Assembly: GCF_023507705.1 (NCBI RefSeq)
Contig: NZ_JALBGD010000001.1
Location: 62,001 to 126,000 of the forward strand
Source: Stappia sp. WLB 29
GTDB lineage: Bacteria > Pseudomonadota > Alphaproteobacteria > Rhizobiales > Stappiaceae
DNA length: 64,000 bases
Reading direction: 5' to 3'
A model generated the notes under the pieces. The model did no database searches. It was given only the letters and a program-made list of their open reading frames with translations, and was not told the origin of the DNA. The position numbers and the translations under genes are program-made. This document shows positions 43,283-51,114 of the stretch, piece after piece (position 1 is the stretch's first letter; every line of letters begins with the position of its first letter).

Positions 43283-45322
43283 TCAATTGTCCTTGAGGAA
43301 GTCGTCCGCGGTCAGCGGTCCCTTTTCCATCGACAGGTAATCGTCCGTGGTGACGATCCGCGGCCGCGCACCGCCGCGCAGCGGCGTGTCCTCCATCTCC
43401 CACTGCGCCGAAATCCGGCAGTCGTCGCACATCTCGATCAGGGCGATCTGGTCGGCACGCTGGAACATCCAGTGCTTGCCGGACAGTTTTTCGCGGATGC
43501 GGGCGATGGACGAGCGGGTGCCGAAGGCCTTGCCGCAGGACACGCAGGTGGCCGGCTCTTCCTCATGCAGCACCTCCGGCCGCATGGCGCTTGGCGCGGC
43601 GTTGTAACGCGCGTCGAGCGTGATGACCTGCTCCGGACAGGTATTGGCGCAAAGGCCGCATTGCACGCAGGCCGCTTCCGTCAGGCTGACCTGGGGCTTG
43701 TCCGGGTTGTCGGAGAGCGCTGCTGTCGGACAGGCGGAAACGCAGGCGAGGCAGAGCGTGCAGCCGTCCGAGGCGAGCTGGATGCGGCCATAGGGCGCGT
43801 GCGCGGGCAGGGCGATCATTTCCTGCGGCATCGGTGCGCCCTCCAGCAGCCGGGCGATCGCGCTGCGGGCGACGTCGCGCTTGGTGCCGACCGGATCGAA
43901 GCTTGCAGAGCGGACGGAGAGCGGGGTTGCCTCCAGCATAAAATAGCCGGAGACGGCGTCCGGGTCGTCTTCGACGGCGATGGCGAAGGCGCCGTGAGGC
44001 TTGTGCCCCATGCCGGTGAGCAGGCTCTCGCAGAGCTCGATCTCCATGCGCAGGGCGTCCAGCTCATGCGCCTTGGAGGGCGGGCAGAGGAATACGATGC
44101 GCTTGGCGCCGGCGAGGACGGCGGCGAGCATGGAGTCATGGCCGAAGCTCGTGACGGCATGGGTGCCATGCGGCAGCACGTTGCCCGGCAGGCCTTCGCC
44201 GAGGCGGGCGAGCGCATTGATGATGTCGCCGCCATGCCGGCTTTCGTGGACGAGGAGAACGGCATCCCTGCCGCCGGCCTCGCGATACGTGCCGAGCAGT
44301 GCCTGGAGCCGGCGGATCTGGCTGCCGCGCTCCGGGTAGCGGTAGCTGACAGCGCCTGTGGGGCAGTGGGCTGCGCAGGAGCCGCAGCCGCCGCAAATGC
44401 CCGGGTCGATGGCGATCTCGCGCCCCGTGCTCGAAATCGCCCCCGCCGGACAGGCGTCCAGGCAGTTGGTGCAGCCGGTCTTACCCGAGCGGCCATGGGC
44501 GCAGATCGAGGCATCGTAGGTGACGTAGAGCGGCTTTTCGAACGTGCCGACCATGTCCGAGATGTCGAACATAGCCCGTGCCACGACGGCCGGATTTCCG
44601 GGGTCGACGCGGATGTAGCCGTCGCGCTTGGAGGGTGCACTGACCAGCGGCGTCTCGCCGGACAAGTCGAGGATCAGGCTGCAATTGGCGCGTGCGCCGT
44701 CGCGGGCCAGGGCAAAGGAAGGCGCGCCACGAGACGACGGCAGCATCTGGGCGTAGCCGTCGACCGTGACCTCGAAATCGCCGAGCGATCCCTTGAGCAT
44801 GCGAATGCGCCCCATGTGTACCGGGATTTCCAGCGTGCCGGGCAGAATGAGATCGGAGGCATCGCTGAGCAGCAGCGACACCGACAGCCGACCCTCCAGG
44901 GCCTGTGCCGCGTCGAGCGCCTGCTGGCCGGCACCGTAGACGAGGCAGACCCCATCCGATTCGATCGAGTGCAGGGCCGCGGGAACGGAGGGTGTCAGCG
45001 CTTCGGCGAGCAGGGCCGAGATTTTCGGATGCGGGTCGGTCGACGTGCCGCACCAGCCGGCGCGTTCGCGGATGTTGACGAAGGAGAGCTCCTGTTCGGC
45101 GCCTCGCTCCTCGGCGATCTCCTGGAACAGCGGGGCTTCCTGCGTGCAGGCGACGAGGAGCGGCTCGCCGGTCGCCAACGCCTTTTCGAACGAGGCGATC
45201 TGCGCGCGGCAGAGCTGGGTATGAACGGTGTGGTCCTTGTCCAGCCCTGCGATGCGGCCTGCGTCGAGACGCATGGTCTTCTCGCAATTGCACAGCATGA
45301 CCCGGGGTTTGCTCGACGCCAT
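43283..45322 (-). CDS. Multi-cluster 4Fe-4S protein with HdrA-like N-terminus
   Basis: 679 residues, cytosolic. Residues ~8-110 (VMLCNCEKTMRLD, HTQLCRAQIASFEKAL, LLVACTQEAPLF, NIRERAGWCGT) resemble the N-terminal domain of heterodisulfide reductase HdrA. Ferredoxin-type sites follow: CTNCLDACPAGAIS and CGGCGSCAAHCPTG near residue 290, then CTLCLACVSACPTA and CVQCGLCANTCPEQ near residue 540, and two more pairs (CVSCGKAF, CDDCRIS) near the end. So four ferredoxin clusters, and a possible metal site in the C-terminus. Divergent from DUF3305. Likely an electron-transfer or cluster-assembly partner of the FDH system. Confidence 0.85.
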   Translation of the reverse strand: MASSKPRVMLCNCEKTMRLDAGRIAGLDKDHTVHTQLCRAQIASFEKALATGEPLLVACTQEAPLFQEIAEERGAEQELSFVNIRERAGWCGTSTDPHPKISALLAEALTPSVPAALHSIESDGVCLVYGAGQQALDAAQALEGRLSVSLLLSDASDLILPGTLEIPVHMGRIRMLKGSLGDFEVTVDGYAQMLPSSRGAPSFALARDGARANCSLILDLSGETPLVSAPSKRDGYIRVDPGNPAVVARAMFDISDMVGTFEKPLYVTYDASICAHGRSGKTGCTNCLDACPAGAISSTGREIAIDPGICGGCGSCAAHCPTGAVSYRYPERGSQIRRLQALLGTYREAGGRDAVLLVHESRHGGDIINALARLGEGLPGNVLPHGTHAVTSFGHDSMLAAVLAGAKRIVFLCPPSKAHELDALRMEIELCESLLTGMGHKPHGAFAIAVEDDPDAVSGYFMLEATPLSVRSASFDPVGTKRDVARSAIARLLEGAPMPQEMIALPAHAPYGRIQLASDGCTLCLACVSACPTAALSDNPDKPQVSLTEAACVQCGLCANTCPEQVITLDARYNAAPSAMRPEVLHEEEPATCVSCGKAFGTRSSIARIREKLSGKHWMFQRADQIALIEMCDDCRISAQWEMEDTPLRGGARPRIVTTDDYLSMEKGPLTADDFLKDN

Positions 45323-45472
45323 GTCGTTCCTCCGTGGCGCGCGCCTGTCCTGCCCAGAGGCACCGGCGAGCCGCTTTTGTTCGATTTGCCTGACACTAGC
45401 GCAATTCGTGCGGATTTTCCTTACCTGCCTGAACTTGTGCGCATCCTTGTCGGTCGTCGGAGTAAGGTGGGA

Positions 45473-45516
45473 GAGTACGCCAACATGGTCTCATTGCCTT
45501 TCTCCTCCGCGTACTC
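45473..45516 (-). promoter_or_regulatory. Inverted repeat in the gap between the ferredoxin and DUF3305 genes
   Basis: Perfect 8-bp repeat GAGTACGC/GCGTACTC with a 28-base spacer. On the minus strand the spacer contains GGAGGAGAAAGG, a good ribosome binding site, ahead of an ATG opening a 20-codon frame (45421-45483). The 248-base gap 45323-45570 otherwise holds the divergent promoters. The repeat could be an operator for both genes or an RNA stem around the leader. Confidence 0.35.
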
Positions 45517-45570
45517 CAGAATTACGTAGATACGGCAATATAGGACCGCATCTTGCGGGGAGGTTTTTAC

Positions 45571-46107
45571 GTGCAAAGGGAAGTGCTTGCGCCGTTCGGC
45601 ATCGTGCTGGAGCGTCGCCCGTCCTCCTCGAAATGGGCGGACTGGTCGTGGAAAGTCACGGAAGTGATCCCTGACGCACCGGCCACCGAGGGATGGACGG
45701 TCATCCATGACGGCGATGGCATCACCCGCTATCTGTCCGCGCCGCACATGCTCGTCCTGCATCACAAGATGGTGGAGGCCTACGACGCCAATATCGAGAC
45801 CGGCACGCCGTCGATCTGGGCGATGCTGGACGACGAAATCATGCCGAAGACACCGCCCTACAGGGTGCGCGGCGTCACGGCCGACCCTTACGAGGCGCAG
45901 GGCGTGCTCGACAGCGCCGCCGGACTGGTGGAGCGGGTCGCCATGCCGCGCGAGACCGTGGCCTGGATGGCGCAATACCTCTCCTCGCTGCCGGAGGCGC
46001 CGGCGTTCCGCAAGCGCCGCCGCGATCGCATCGAGACCGAGAAGCAGATCTTCGGAAAGGAGCCGATCTTCTCGCCGCTCGGCCGCAGAGAGGAGCGGGA
46101 GCCGTGA
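45571..46107 (+). CDS. DUF3305 family protein
   Basis: 178 residues. PFGIVLERRPSSSKWADWSWKVTEVIPDAP, VTADPYEAQGVLDSA, VAMPRETVAWMAQYL and the closing FRKRRRDRIE are the DUF3305 blocks as I recall them. Function unknown. GTG 45571 has GGGGAGG seven bases upstream, which fixes the start; an earlier TTG adds six residues. The stop overlaps the DUF3306 start. The pair is always seen near molybdenum or FDH genes in my memory of alphaproteobacteria. Confidence 0.82.
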   Translation: MQREVLAPFGIVLERRPSSSKWADWSWKVTEVIPDAPATEGWTVIHDGDGITRYLSAPHMLVLHHKMVEAYDANIETGTPSIWAMLDDEIMPKTPPYRVRGVTADPYEAQGVLDSAAGLVERVAMPRETVAWMAQYLSSLPEAPAFRKRRRDRIETEKQIFGKEPIFSPLGRREEREP

Positions 46108-46865
46108 GCACCGAGACCGACCGCGGCTTCCTCTCGCGCTGGTCGCAGCGCAAGCAGGCAGCGCGTCAGCAGGTCGCCGAGAGCACCGAAGTTGAGCAGA
46201 CGGGGCTCGACGAGGCGAGTTCCGAACTCTCCCACAGCGAGCCGGAGGGCGAAGCACAGCATCCTGGCGCGACGCGCGAAGAGATTGCCGAGGCCAACCG
46301 GGCGGCAGCCGAGGCTGTCGATCTCGAGACGCTCGCCTTCGACTCTGACTTCTCGCTCTTCCTGAAGGAGGGCGTCTCCACCCAGCTCAAGAACGCGGCG
46401 CTGCGCAAGCTCTGGCGGTCCAATCCGGTGCTGGCCTGTGTCGACGGCCTCAACGACTACGACGAGGACTACCGTACAGTGGAGACCTTCGCTGACGGGA
46501 TCCGCTCCTCCTGGCAAGTCGGCAAGGGCTACAGCTGGATGTCGGAGGTGGAGGAAAAGCTGGAGGCGGTGGCCGACGCAGTCGATATGCAGCCCGCTTC
46601 GGACGAGATTCTTGAACGCACTTCGGGCGAGGCGATCCCGGACAATCCGCAAGGCATAGAGGTTGAAGTCTCCGACCTCTCCGATAAGCAAAGCGATGAC
46701 CAGCAAGCCTTGGCGGAGGCGCCCGAAGGAGAGAACGGGCCGGTGCAAGATGGGCTCTCGCTTATGGCACCCATGACCCGCGATGACGGGAAGGTGGCTC
46801 GTCCGCGCACGCCTGCTGCCCAGGAGCCTGCTCGTCCTGCACGTCGGCGTGTGCGCTTCATCTGA
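46104..46865 (+). CDS. DUF3306 family protein
   Basis: 253 residues, strongly acidic, low in structure at both ends. FLSRWSQRKQAARQQ opens it, and LAFDSDFSLFLKEGVSTQLKNAALRKLWRSNP is the conserved core, followed by LNDYDEDYRT. Function unknown. GTG 46104 overlaps the DUF3305 stop (GTGA). Coupling suggests the two proteins act together in maturation of the FDH; this is inference. Confidence 0.82.
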   Translation: MSTETDRGFLSRWSQRKQAARQQVAESTEVEQTGLDEASSELSHSEPEGEAQHPGATREEIAEANRAAAEAVDLETLAFDSDFSLFLKEGVSTQLKNAALRKLWRSNPVLACVDGLNDYDEDYRTVETFADGIRSSWQVGKGYSWMSEVEEKLEAVADAVDMQPASDEILERTSGEAIPDNPQGIEVEVSDLSDKQSDDQQALAEAPEGENGPVQDGLSLMAPMTRDDGKVARPRTPAAQEPARPARRRVRFI

Positions 46866-46887
46866 ACGAGGCGAAGTGCCGGTGCTC

Positions 46888-47217
46888 CTACTGGGGCGGA
46901 AACTGGCTCTCGCAATAGCTGACCGCGCGCGAGCGGAACGTATCGTAGCGCGCCGCGTCGACAAGTCCTTCCTTGCGCATCTGGTCTACCGCGCCGACGC
47001 GTTCGGCGAGGCACGTGTCGAGCTGTGGGTTGCCCGACGACGTCCTGCCGGCGCTGACGGTGCTCGAACTTTCGAACGGCGTCATGGGAACGCCGGCGAA
47101 ACCGACCTTTCCGATCCACACCATGGCAGCCGCGAGCCCCGCTGCGACGGCGAGCGCGGCAAGGCGCGCAGCAAGGCCGTCGATGGCTCGCGGGCGAGAG
47201 ACGGGCGCTTCCGCCAT
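46888..47217 (-). CDS. Hypothetical 109-aa single-pass membrane protein coupled to moaA
   Basis: A hydrophobic helix (AARLAALAVAAGLAAAMVWIG, residues ~15-36) is followed by a periplasmic part of about 65 residues with two Cys (TCLAERVG and SYCESQF), which could form a disulfide. No family recognised. Its ATG is one base past the moaA stop, so it is in the moaA transcript. It is convergent with DUF3306, 22 bases apart. Confidence 0.7.
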   Translation of the reverse strand: MAEAPVSRPRAIDGLAARLAALAVAAGLAAAMVWIGKVGFAGVPMTPFESSSTVSAGRTSSGNPQLDTCLAERVGAVDQMRKEGLVDAARYDTFRSRAVSYCESQFPPQ

Positions 47218-47218
47218 C

Positions 47219-48220
47219 TCAGCCGCCCGTCACGCTCATGTGGCGAGAAACCGCGGGCTGGCGCGTACGCCGGTCGATGATGAAGTCGTGCCCCTTCGGC
47301 TTGCGCCCGATCGCCTCGTCGATGGCAGAGTACAGCAGATCGTCGCTCTCCGAGGCCCGCAGCGCTGCGCGAAGGTCGGCGCTGTCGTCCTGCCCAAGGC
47401 ACATGTAGAGCATGCCGGTGCAGGTCACGCGAACCCGGTTGCAGCTTTCACAGAAATTGTGAGTCATCGGCGTGATGAAGCCAAGTCGCCCGCCGGTCTC
47501 CGCGATGCGCACGTAGCGGGCGGGTCCGCCGGTCTTGTACGGGATGTCCTCGAGCGTCAGGTGTGCGGCAAGGTTGGCGCGTACGAGCGAAAGCGGCAGG
47601 TACTGGTCCGTCCGGTCCTCGTCGATCTCACCGAGCGGCATGGTCTCGATCAGCGTCAGGTCGTAGCCGTTGCCGTGGCACCATTCGATCATCGGCACGA
47701 TTTCGTGCTCATTGACGCCCTTCAGGGCGACCATGTTGATCTTGATCGACAAGCCTGCTGCCGTGGCCGCACGGATCCCGTCCATCACCTTCGCAAGATC
47801 GCCCCAGCGGGTGATCGCGCGGAACCGCGCCGGATCCAACGTGTCGATGGACACGTTGATACGGCGCACGCCGCAGTCGTAAAGTTCCGATGCGTAGCGG
47901 GCGAGCTGCGATCCGTTGGTCGTGATCGTCAGCTCCTCGAGATCACCGCTGTCGATATGGCGTGAGAGCGAGCGGATCAGGCTCATGATGTTCTTGCGCA
48001 CCAGCGGTTCGCCACCGGTCAGGCGCAGCTTACGCACGCCCTTGACGATGAAGGCGGAGCACAGCCGGTCGAGTTCCTCAAGGCTCAGAACCTCCCGCTT
48101 GGGCAGGAAGGTCATGTCTTCGGCCATGCAATAGACGCAACGGAAATCGCAGCGGTCGGTAACGGAAACGCGCAGATAGCTGACGGTTCGCCCGAACGGG
48201 TCGATCATCTGCTGGGACAT
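47219..48220 (-). CDS. moaA: GTP 3',8-cyclase MoaA
   Basis: 333 residues. Radical SAM enzyme of the first step of molybdenum cofactor synthesis (GTP to 3',8-cyclo-GTP). The first [4Fe-4S] cluster is bound by Cys24, Cys28 and Cys31 in [14 protein letters not shown]; the second by [15 protein letters not shown] near residue 260. The C-terminal GG that enters the active site is present (SVTGG). Start ATG 48220. moaC, moaD, moaE and mog are not in the window, so the remaining steps are encoded elsewhere. Confidence 0.95.
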   Translation of the reverse strand: MSQQMIDPFGRTVSYLRVSVTDRCDFRCVYCMAEDMTFLPKREVLSLEELDRLCSAFIVKGVRKLRLTGGEPLVRKNIMSLIRSLSRHIDSGDLEELTITTNGSQLARYASELYDCGVRRINVSIDTLDPARFRAITRWGDLAKVMDGIRAATAAGLSIKINMVALKGVNEHEIVPMIEWCHGNGYDLTLIETMPLGEIDEDRTDQYLPLSLVRANLAAHLTLEDIPYKTGGPARYVRIAETGGRLGFITPMTHNFCESCNRVRVTCTGMLYMCLGQDDSADLRAALRASESDDLLYSAIDEAIGRKPKGHDFIIDRRTRQPAVSRHMSVTGG

Positions 48221-48446
48221 CGTGTGTTCCTTGCCCGGCCGCCGGTGCGGCCTCTTGATATCTGGACGCCGGATGCGCGGTGCCTCCGGTCTCCTCCCCA
48301 TTTGGGTATGAAGGTAGCGGAAAGAAGACTTGCGTCAATTGTGCGCAGGAAGGAGATGCAGCCGGCTGCCGTGGCGCTTGCAGTTTGCCGCAGCCCCACT
48401 ATCGTCGCGGCCAACCGAAGCAATGCAACCGGGAAGGATTTGCAAC

Positions 48447-48818
48447 GTGACCGACAGCAAGCCCTGGCCGACGGAACTCCGTCTGAGTAAGGACCGCAAG
48501 CGGCTCACCGTCACCTTCGACACTGGCGAGACGCACGAGTACTCCGCCGAGTATCTGCGCGTCTGTTCTCCCTCTGCGGAGGTGCAGGGGCACTCGCCGG
48601 CACAGCGCAAGACGGTGCCCGGGAAGATGAATGTAGGGATCATGCAGATCGATCCCGTCGGCAACTATGCCGTCCGCATCCATTTCGACGACCTTCACAA
48701 CACCGGGATCTTCTCCTGGGACTATTTCCTCACGCTGGCGAACGAGCGGGAGGAACTGTGGGGCGGCTATCTGCGCGAGCTGGAGGAAAAGGGCCTTTCG
48801 CGCGAGCCGCGGCACTGA
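48447..48818 (+). CDS. DUF971 (gamma-butyrobetaine hydroxylase-like N-domain) protein
   Basis: 123 residues. WPTELRLSKDRKRLTVTFDTGE, then YLRVCSPSAEVQGH and the closing NTGIFSWDYFLTL, are the DUF971 blocks. Such stand-alone domains occur beside Fe-S assembly and Mrp-like genes and may bind zinc; the function is unknown. GTG 48447 has GGGAAGG nine bases before it. It is divergent from moaA, with 226 bases of intergenic sequence in which I see no further element. Confidence 0.85.
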   Translation: MTDSKPWPTELRLSKDRKRLTVTFDTGETHEYSAEYLRVCSPSAEVQGHSPAQRKTVPGKMNVGIMQIDPVGNYAVRIHFDDLHNTGIFSWDYFLTLANEREELWGGYLRELEEKGLSREPRH

Positions 48819-48954
48819 AACCGCCGTCGACAGCCGCTTGGAATCGTCTGCATAGTTGCTGCAGATGGAATCACGTCGGAGAGTGCGAATCGTGAGCGGT
48901 GATGAAGCGACAATCCGGGCTGCCGGACAGCAGGGCGCGGGCAATTCAAGCGGT

Positions 48955-49605
48955 ATGAGCCGCCGGGCGCTTCTGGCCGGCCTGCCCTTGTTGCTGGCGG
49001 CATGCCAGACCAAGAGCGGCGCGATCCGCAATGCCGGCCTCGAAGTGACGGCGGAAGGCGCGCCGGATTATGCGCTGGCTTATGCGGCGCGGCGCGACGG
49101 TGGGTTCTATCTTCCGGCCATCCCGTGGAAGGAGTTCGACCCGCGCTATCTGCGCCAGTCGGTGCGCTACATGAGCCGCCACGAACCGGGAACCGTGGTC
49201 GTCGATCCGCACGCCAAGTTTCTCTATCTCATCCAACCGGGCGGCAAGGCGATCCGCTATGGCATCGGCGTCGGCCGCGCAGGCTTTGCCTGGTCGGGCG
49301 ATGCCACGATCCGTTTCAAGCGGGAATGGCCGAAGTGGTTCCCGCCGGCAGAGATGATCGACCGCGATCCCTCCCTAGAGAAGTATCGCGACGGCCAGGA
49401 AGGCGGCCCGAGCAATCCCATTGGTGCGCGCGGTCTCTACCTTTGGCAGGGCAACGTCGACACCCTGTACCGGATCCACGGTACCAACCAACCGCGCTCC
49501 ATCGGCACCAACGCCTCGTCGGGCTGCATCCGCATGTGGCACCAGGACATCATCGACCTCTACAACCGGGTGGAAGTCGGCGCGAAGGTGGTCGTCCTCG
49601 GCTGA
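48955..49605 (+). CDS. L,D-transpeptidase lipoprotein (YkuD domain)
   Basis: 216 residues. Signal with SRRALLAGLPLLLAAC and a lipobox Cys (~residue 17). The YkuD catalytic domain (residues ~85-215) contains IHGTNQPRSIGTNASSGCIRMW, the H-x2-x14-S-G-C-I-R pattern with the active Cys. Makes 3-3 peptidoglycan crosslinks or attaches proteins. ATG 48955 puts the signal at the start, but its ribosome site is weak; GTG 48892, with GGAGAG upstream, would add 21 residues. Confidence 0.88.
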   Translation: MSRRALLAGLPLLLAACQTKSGAIRNAGLEVTAEGAPDYALAYAARRDGGFYLPAIPWKEFDPRYLRQSVRYMSRHEPGTVVVDPHAKFLYLIQPGGKAIRYGIGVGRAGFAWSGDATIRFKREWPKWFPPAEMIDRDPSLEKYRDGQEGGPSNPIGARGLYLWQGNVDTLYRIHGTNQPRSIGTNASSGCIRMWHQDIIDLYNRVEVGAKVVVLG

Positions 49606-49607
49606 GA

Positions 49608-49997
49608 TCAGCGCGCCGCGGCCGCCAGGCTTTCGGCATAGGCGAGGATGGCTTCGATGTCGTCCTGCGTCAGGATGACCTCGGCCAGCGTAGCGGGGCT
49701 ATCCTGCGGGCGAGGGGGCTCGTTCTCGAAGCGCAGGTGCGCCGGGTGCGGCCGGCGTGCAAGGAAGGTTGCGAACCGGTCGTGCCAGTCTTCCAGCGCA
49801 CTGACCATGATCATGAAGGACGGGGTGGAGGAGATGCCGGTCATCCGGTTCTCCGGGGTCACCACATGGCACCGGGCGCAATGCAGTTGCGACAAGGCCT
49901 TGCCGCGCTGCGCCAGTGTCTCGTCCGGCGATTGCGCAGCAGCCGGAACTGGCGCCAGAAGCACCGAATGGAGACAGGCGACGATCAGTGTCCGCAT
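49608..49997 (-). CDS. Small exported cytochrome c
   Basis: 129 residues. A signal peptide (residues 1-22) is followed by one heme motif C-A-R-C-H near residue 41 and, 60 residues later, the Met-containing stretch EPPRPQDSPATLAEVILTQDDIEAILAYAESL. No typical axial Met near a 'K-M-P' is seen, so the sixth ligand is uncertain (MTGISSTPSFMIM is a candidate). Convergent with the L,D-transpeptidase, two bases apart. Start ATG 49997. Confidence 0.75.
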   Translation of the reverse strand: MRTLIVACLHSVLLAPVPAAAQSPDETLAQRGKALSQLHCARCHVVTPENRMTGISSTPSFMIMVSALEDWHDRFATFLARRPHPAHLRFENEPPRPQDSPATLAEVILTQDDIEAILAYAESLAAAAR

Positions 49998-50146
49998 GGC
50001 GGCTGCCCGCAAATCCGACAACCGGAAAGACGCTCTGCTTTGCCGCCGTTGTGTCCTGTACGATGTCATCGCTGGTCGCCCCGCTTTCTCCCCGAGCACA
50101 CGCTAGCACTGGCAAGATCGTACTGGCGCGACGGCAGATCAATGCA

Positions 50147-50172
50147 AAAGGGCCGGCAAAACGCCGGCCCTT
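50147..50172 (-). terminator. Terminator of the second L,D-transpeptidase gene
   Basis: Stem AAGGGCCGGC/GCCGGCCCTT, 10 pairs, 5-base loop, followed on the minus strand by TTTT-like residues (CCCTTTTGC). It lies 27 bases past the stop at 50199. Confidence 0.7.
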
Positions 50173-50198
50173 GGCATCTGGATGAAGCTGTCGAATGC

Positions 50199-50789
50199 TC
50201 AGCGCTTGACCACAACCCGCGCGCCGACATCGACGCGGTCGTAGAGATGCACGACGTCGTCGTTGGCCATGCGGATGCAGCCCGACGAGACGGCCGTGCC
50301 GATGGTCCAGGGCTCGTTGGAGCCATGGATCCGGTACAGGGTGTTGCCGAGATACATGGCACGCGCGCCCAGCGGGTTGTTCGGTCCGCCCGGCATGTGC
50401 GCCGGCAGCACACGCCCCTTGGCGCGCTCGCGGGCACGCATCTGCGGCGGCGGGGTCCAGCCCGGCCACTCGGCCTTGCGGCTGATCCGCTGGGTACCGG
50501 CCCACTGGAAGCCCTCGCGGCCGACGCCGATGCCGTACTTCATCGCACGGCCATTCTTCTGGACGTGATAGAGGCGGCGCTCGCCGGTATCGATGATGAT
50601 CGTGCCCGGCGCATAAGGGCCATCATAGCGCACGGTCTCGCGACGGATCGGCGACTTGCCGCTCGGCGCGCCGTGAGCACTGAAGTCCACCCACTTGCGG
50701 GTGGCAGGATCAAAGAAGCTGTTTGCGGCCGCAGGCGTCGCGATGGTCGCGGCGACGAGCGTTGCGGCAAGCAGGTTGAAAAGGCGCAT
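50199..50789 (-). CDS. Exported L,D-transpeptidase (YkuD/ErfK-like)
   Basis: 196 residues with a Sec signal (LLAATLVAATIATPAAAN). The catalytic segment is LYRIHGSNEPWTIGTAVSSGCIRMAN, with the active Cys in SSGCIRM. The domain start LYHVQKNGRAMKYGIGVGREGF matches its neighbour at 48955, so the two are paralogs. ATG 50789; an ATG at 50804 is five codons further upstream. Bases 50790-51114 (325) hold no gene; I see only short dyads, for example GCCCAC/GTGGGC at 51093-51106, near the end of fumarase. Confidence 0.88.
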   Translation of the reverse strand: MRLFNLLAATLVAATIATPAAANSFFDPATRKWVDFSAHGAPSGKSPIRRETVRYDGPYAPGTIIIDTGERRLYHVQKNGRAMKYGIGVGREGFQWAGTQRISRKAEWPGWTPPPQMRARERAKGRVLPAHMPGGPNNPLGARAMYLGNTLYRIHGSNEPWTIGTAVSSGCIRMANDDVVHLYDRVDVGARVVVKR

Positions 50790-51114
50790 ATCCAGTTTCC
50801 CCATCCGGTGGTCGTCCGAACCAGCCCCTGAACCTTTGCGACGACGCGATGAAACTCGGATGACAACACGTCTCGGCGGAGATGGTGCTGCGGAGGAGAC
50901 TCCGGTGCATGGTTCGCGTGGCGCTGTCTGACGATCTGGCTCCGAAACGATACTTCCTACTGTCCCTTGCAATGCGGTTAATGCAAAGGTCTCGACAGAC
51001 AGGAAACTGCCATATTCGGAAAATGGTTGGCGTGACGTCGGTCACATGATCGTGAGTTCGCTACCCGAAGGTGGCGGCAGTGCCGCCGTCACGCCCACAG
51101 GTGGGCCTCGGCCG

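Noticed and set aside
45421-45483. 20-codon leader peptide gene on the minus strand
   Set aside because: Good ribosome binding site, but no conservation evidence; kept only as a finding, not as a gene.
43472-45529. A 685-codon plus-strand frame opposite the multi-cluster ferredoxin
   Set aside because: The minus strand has regular ferredoxin Cys patterns; the plus frame has none of its own and crosses the divergent promoter region.
48221-48446. Molybdenum cofactor riboswitch upstream of moaA
   Set aside because: The 226-base gap shows no long-range stem pattern I could match to the Moco RNA motif; such a motif needs a covariance search.
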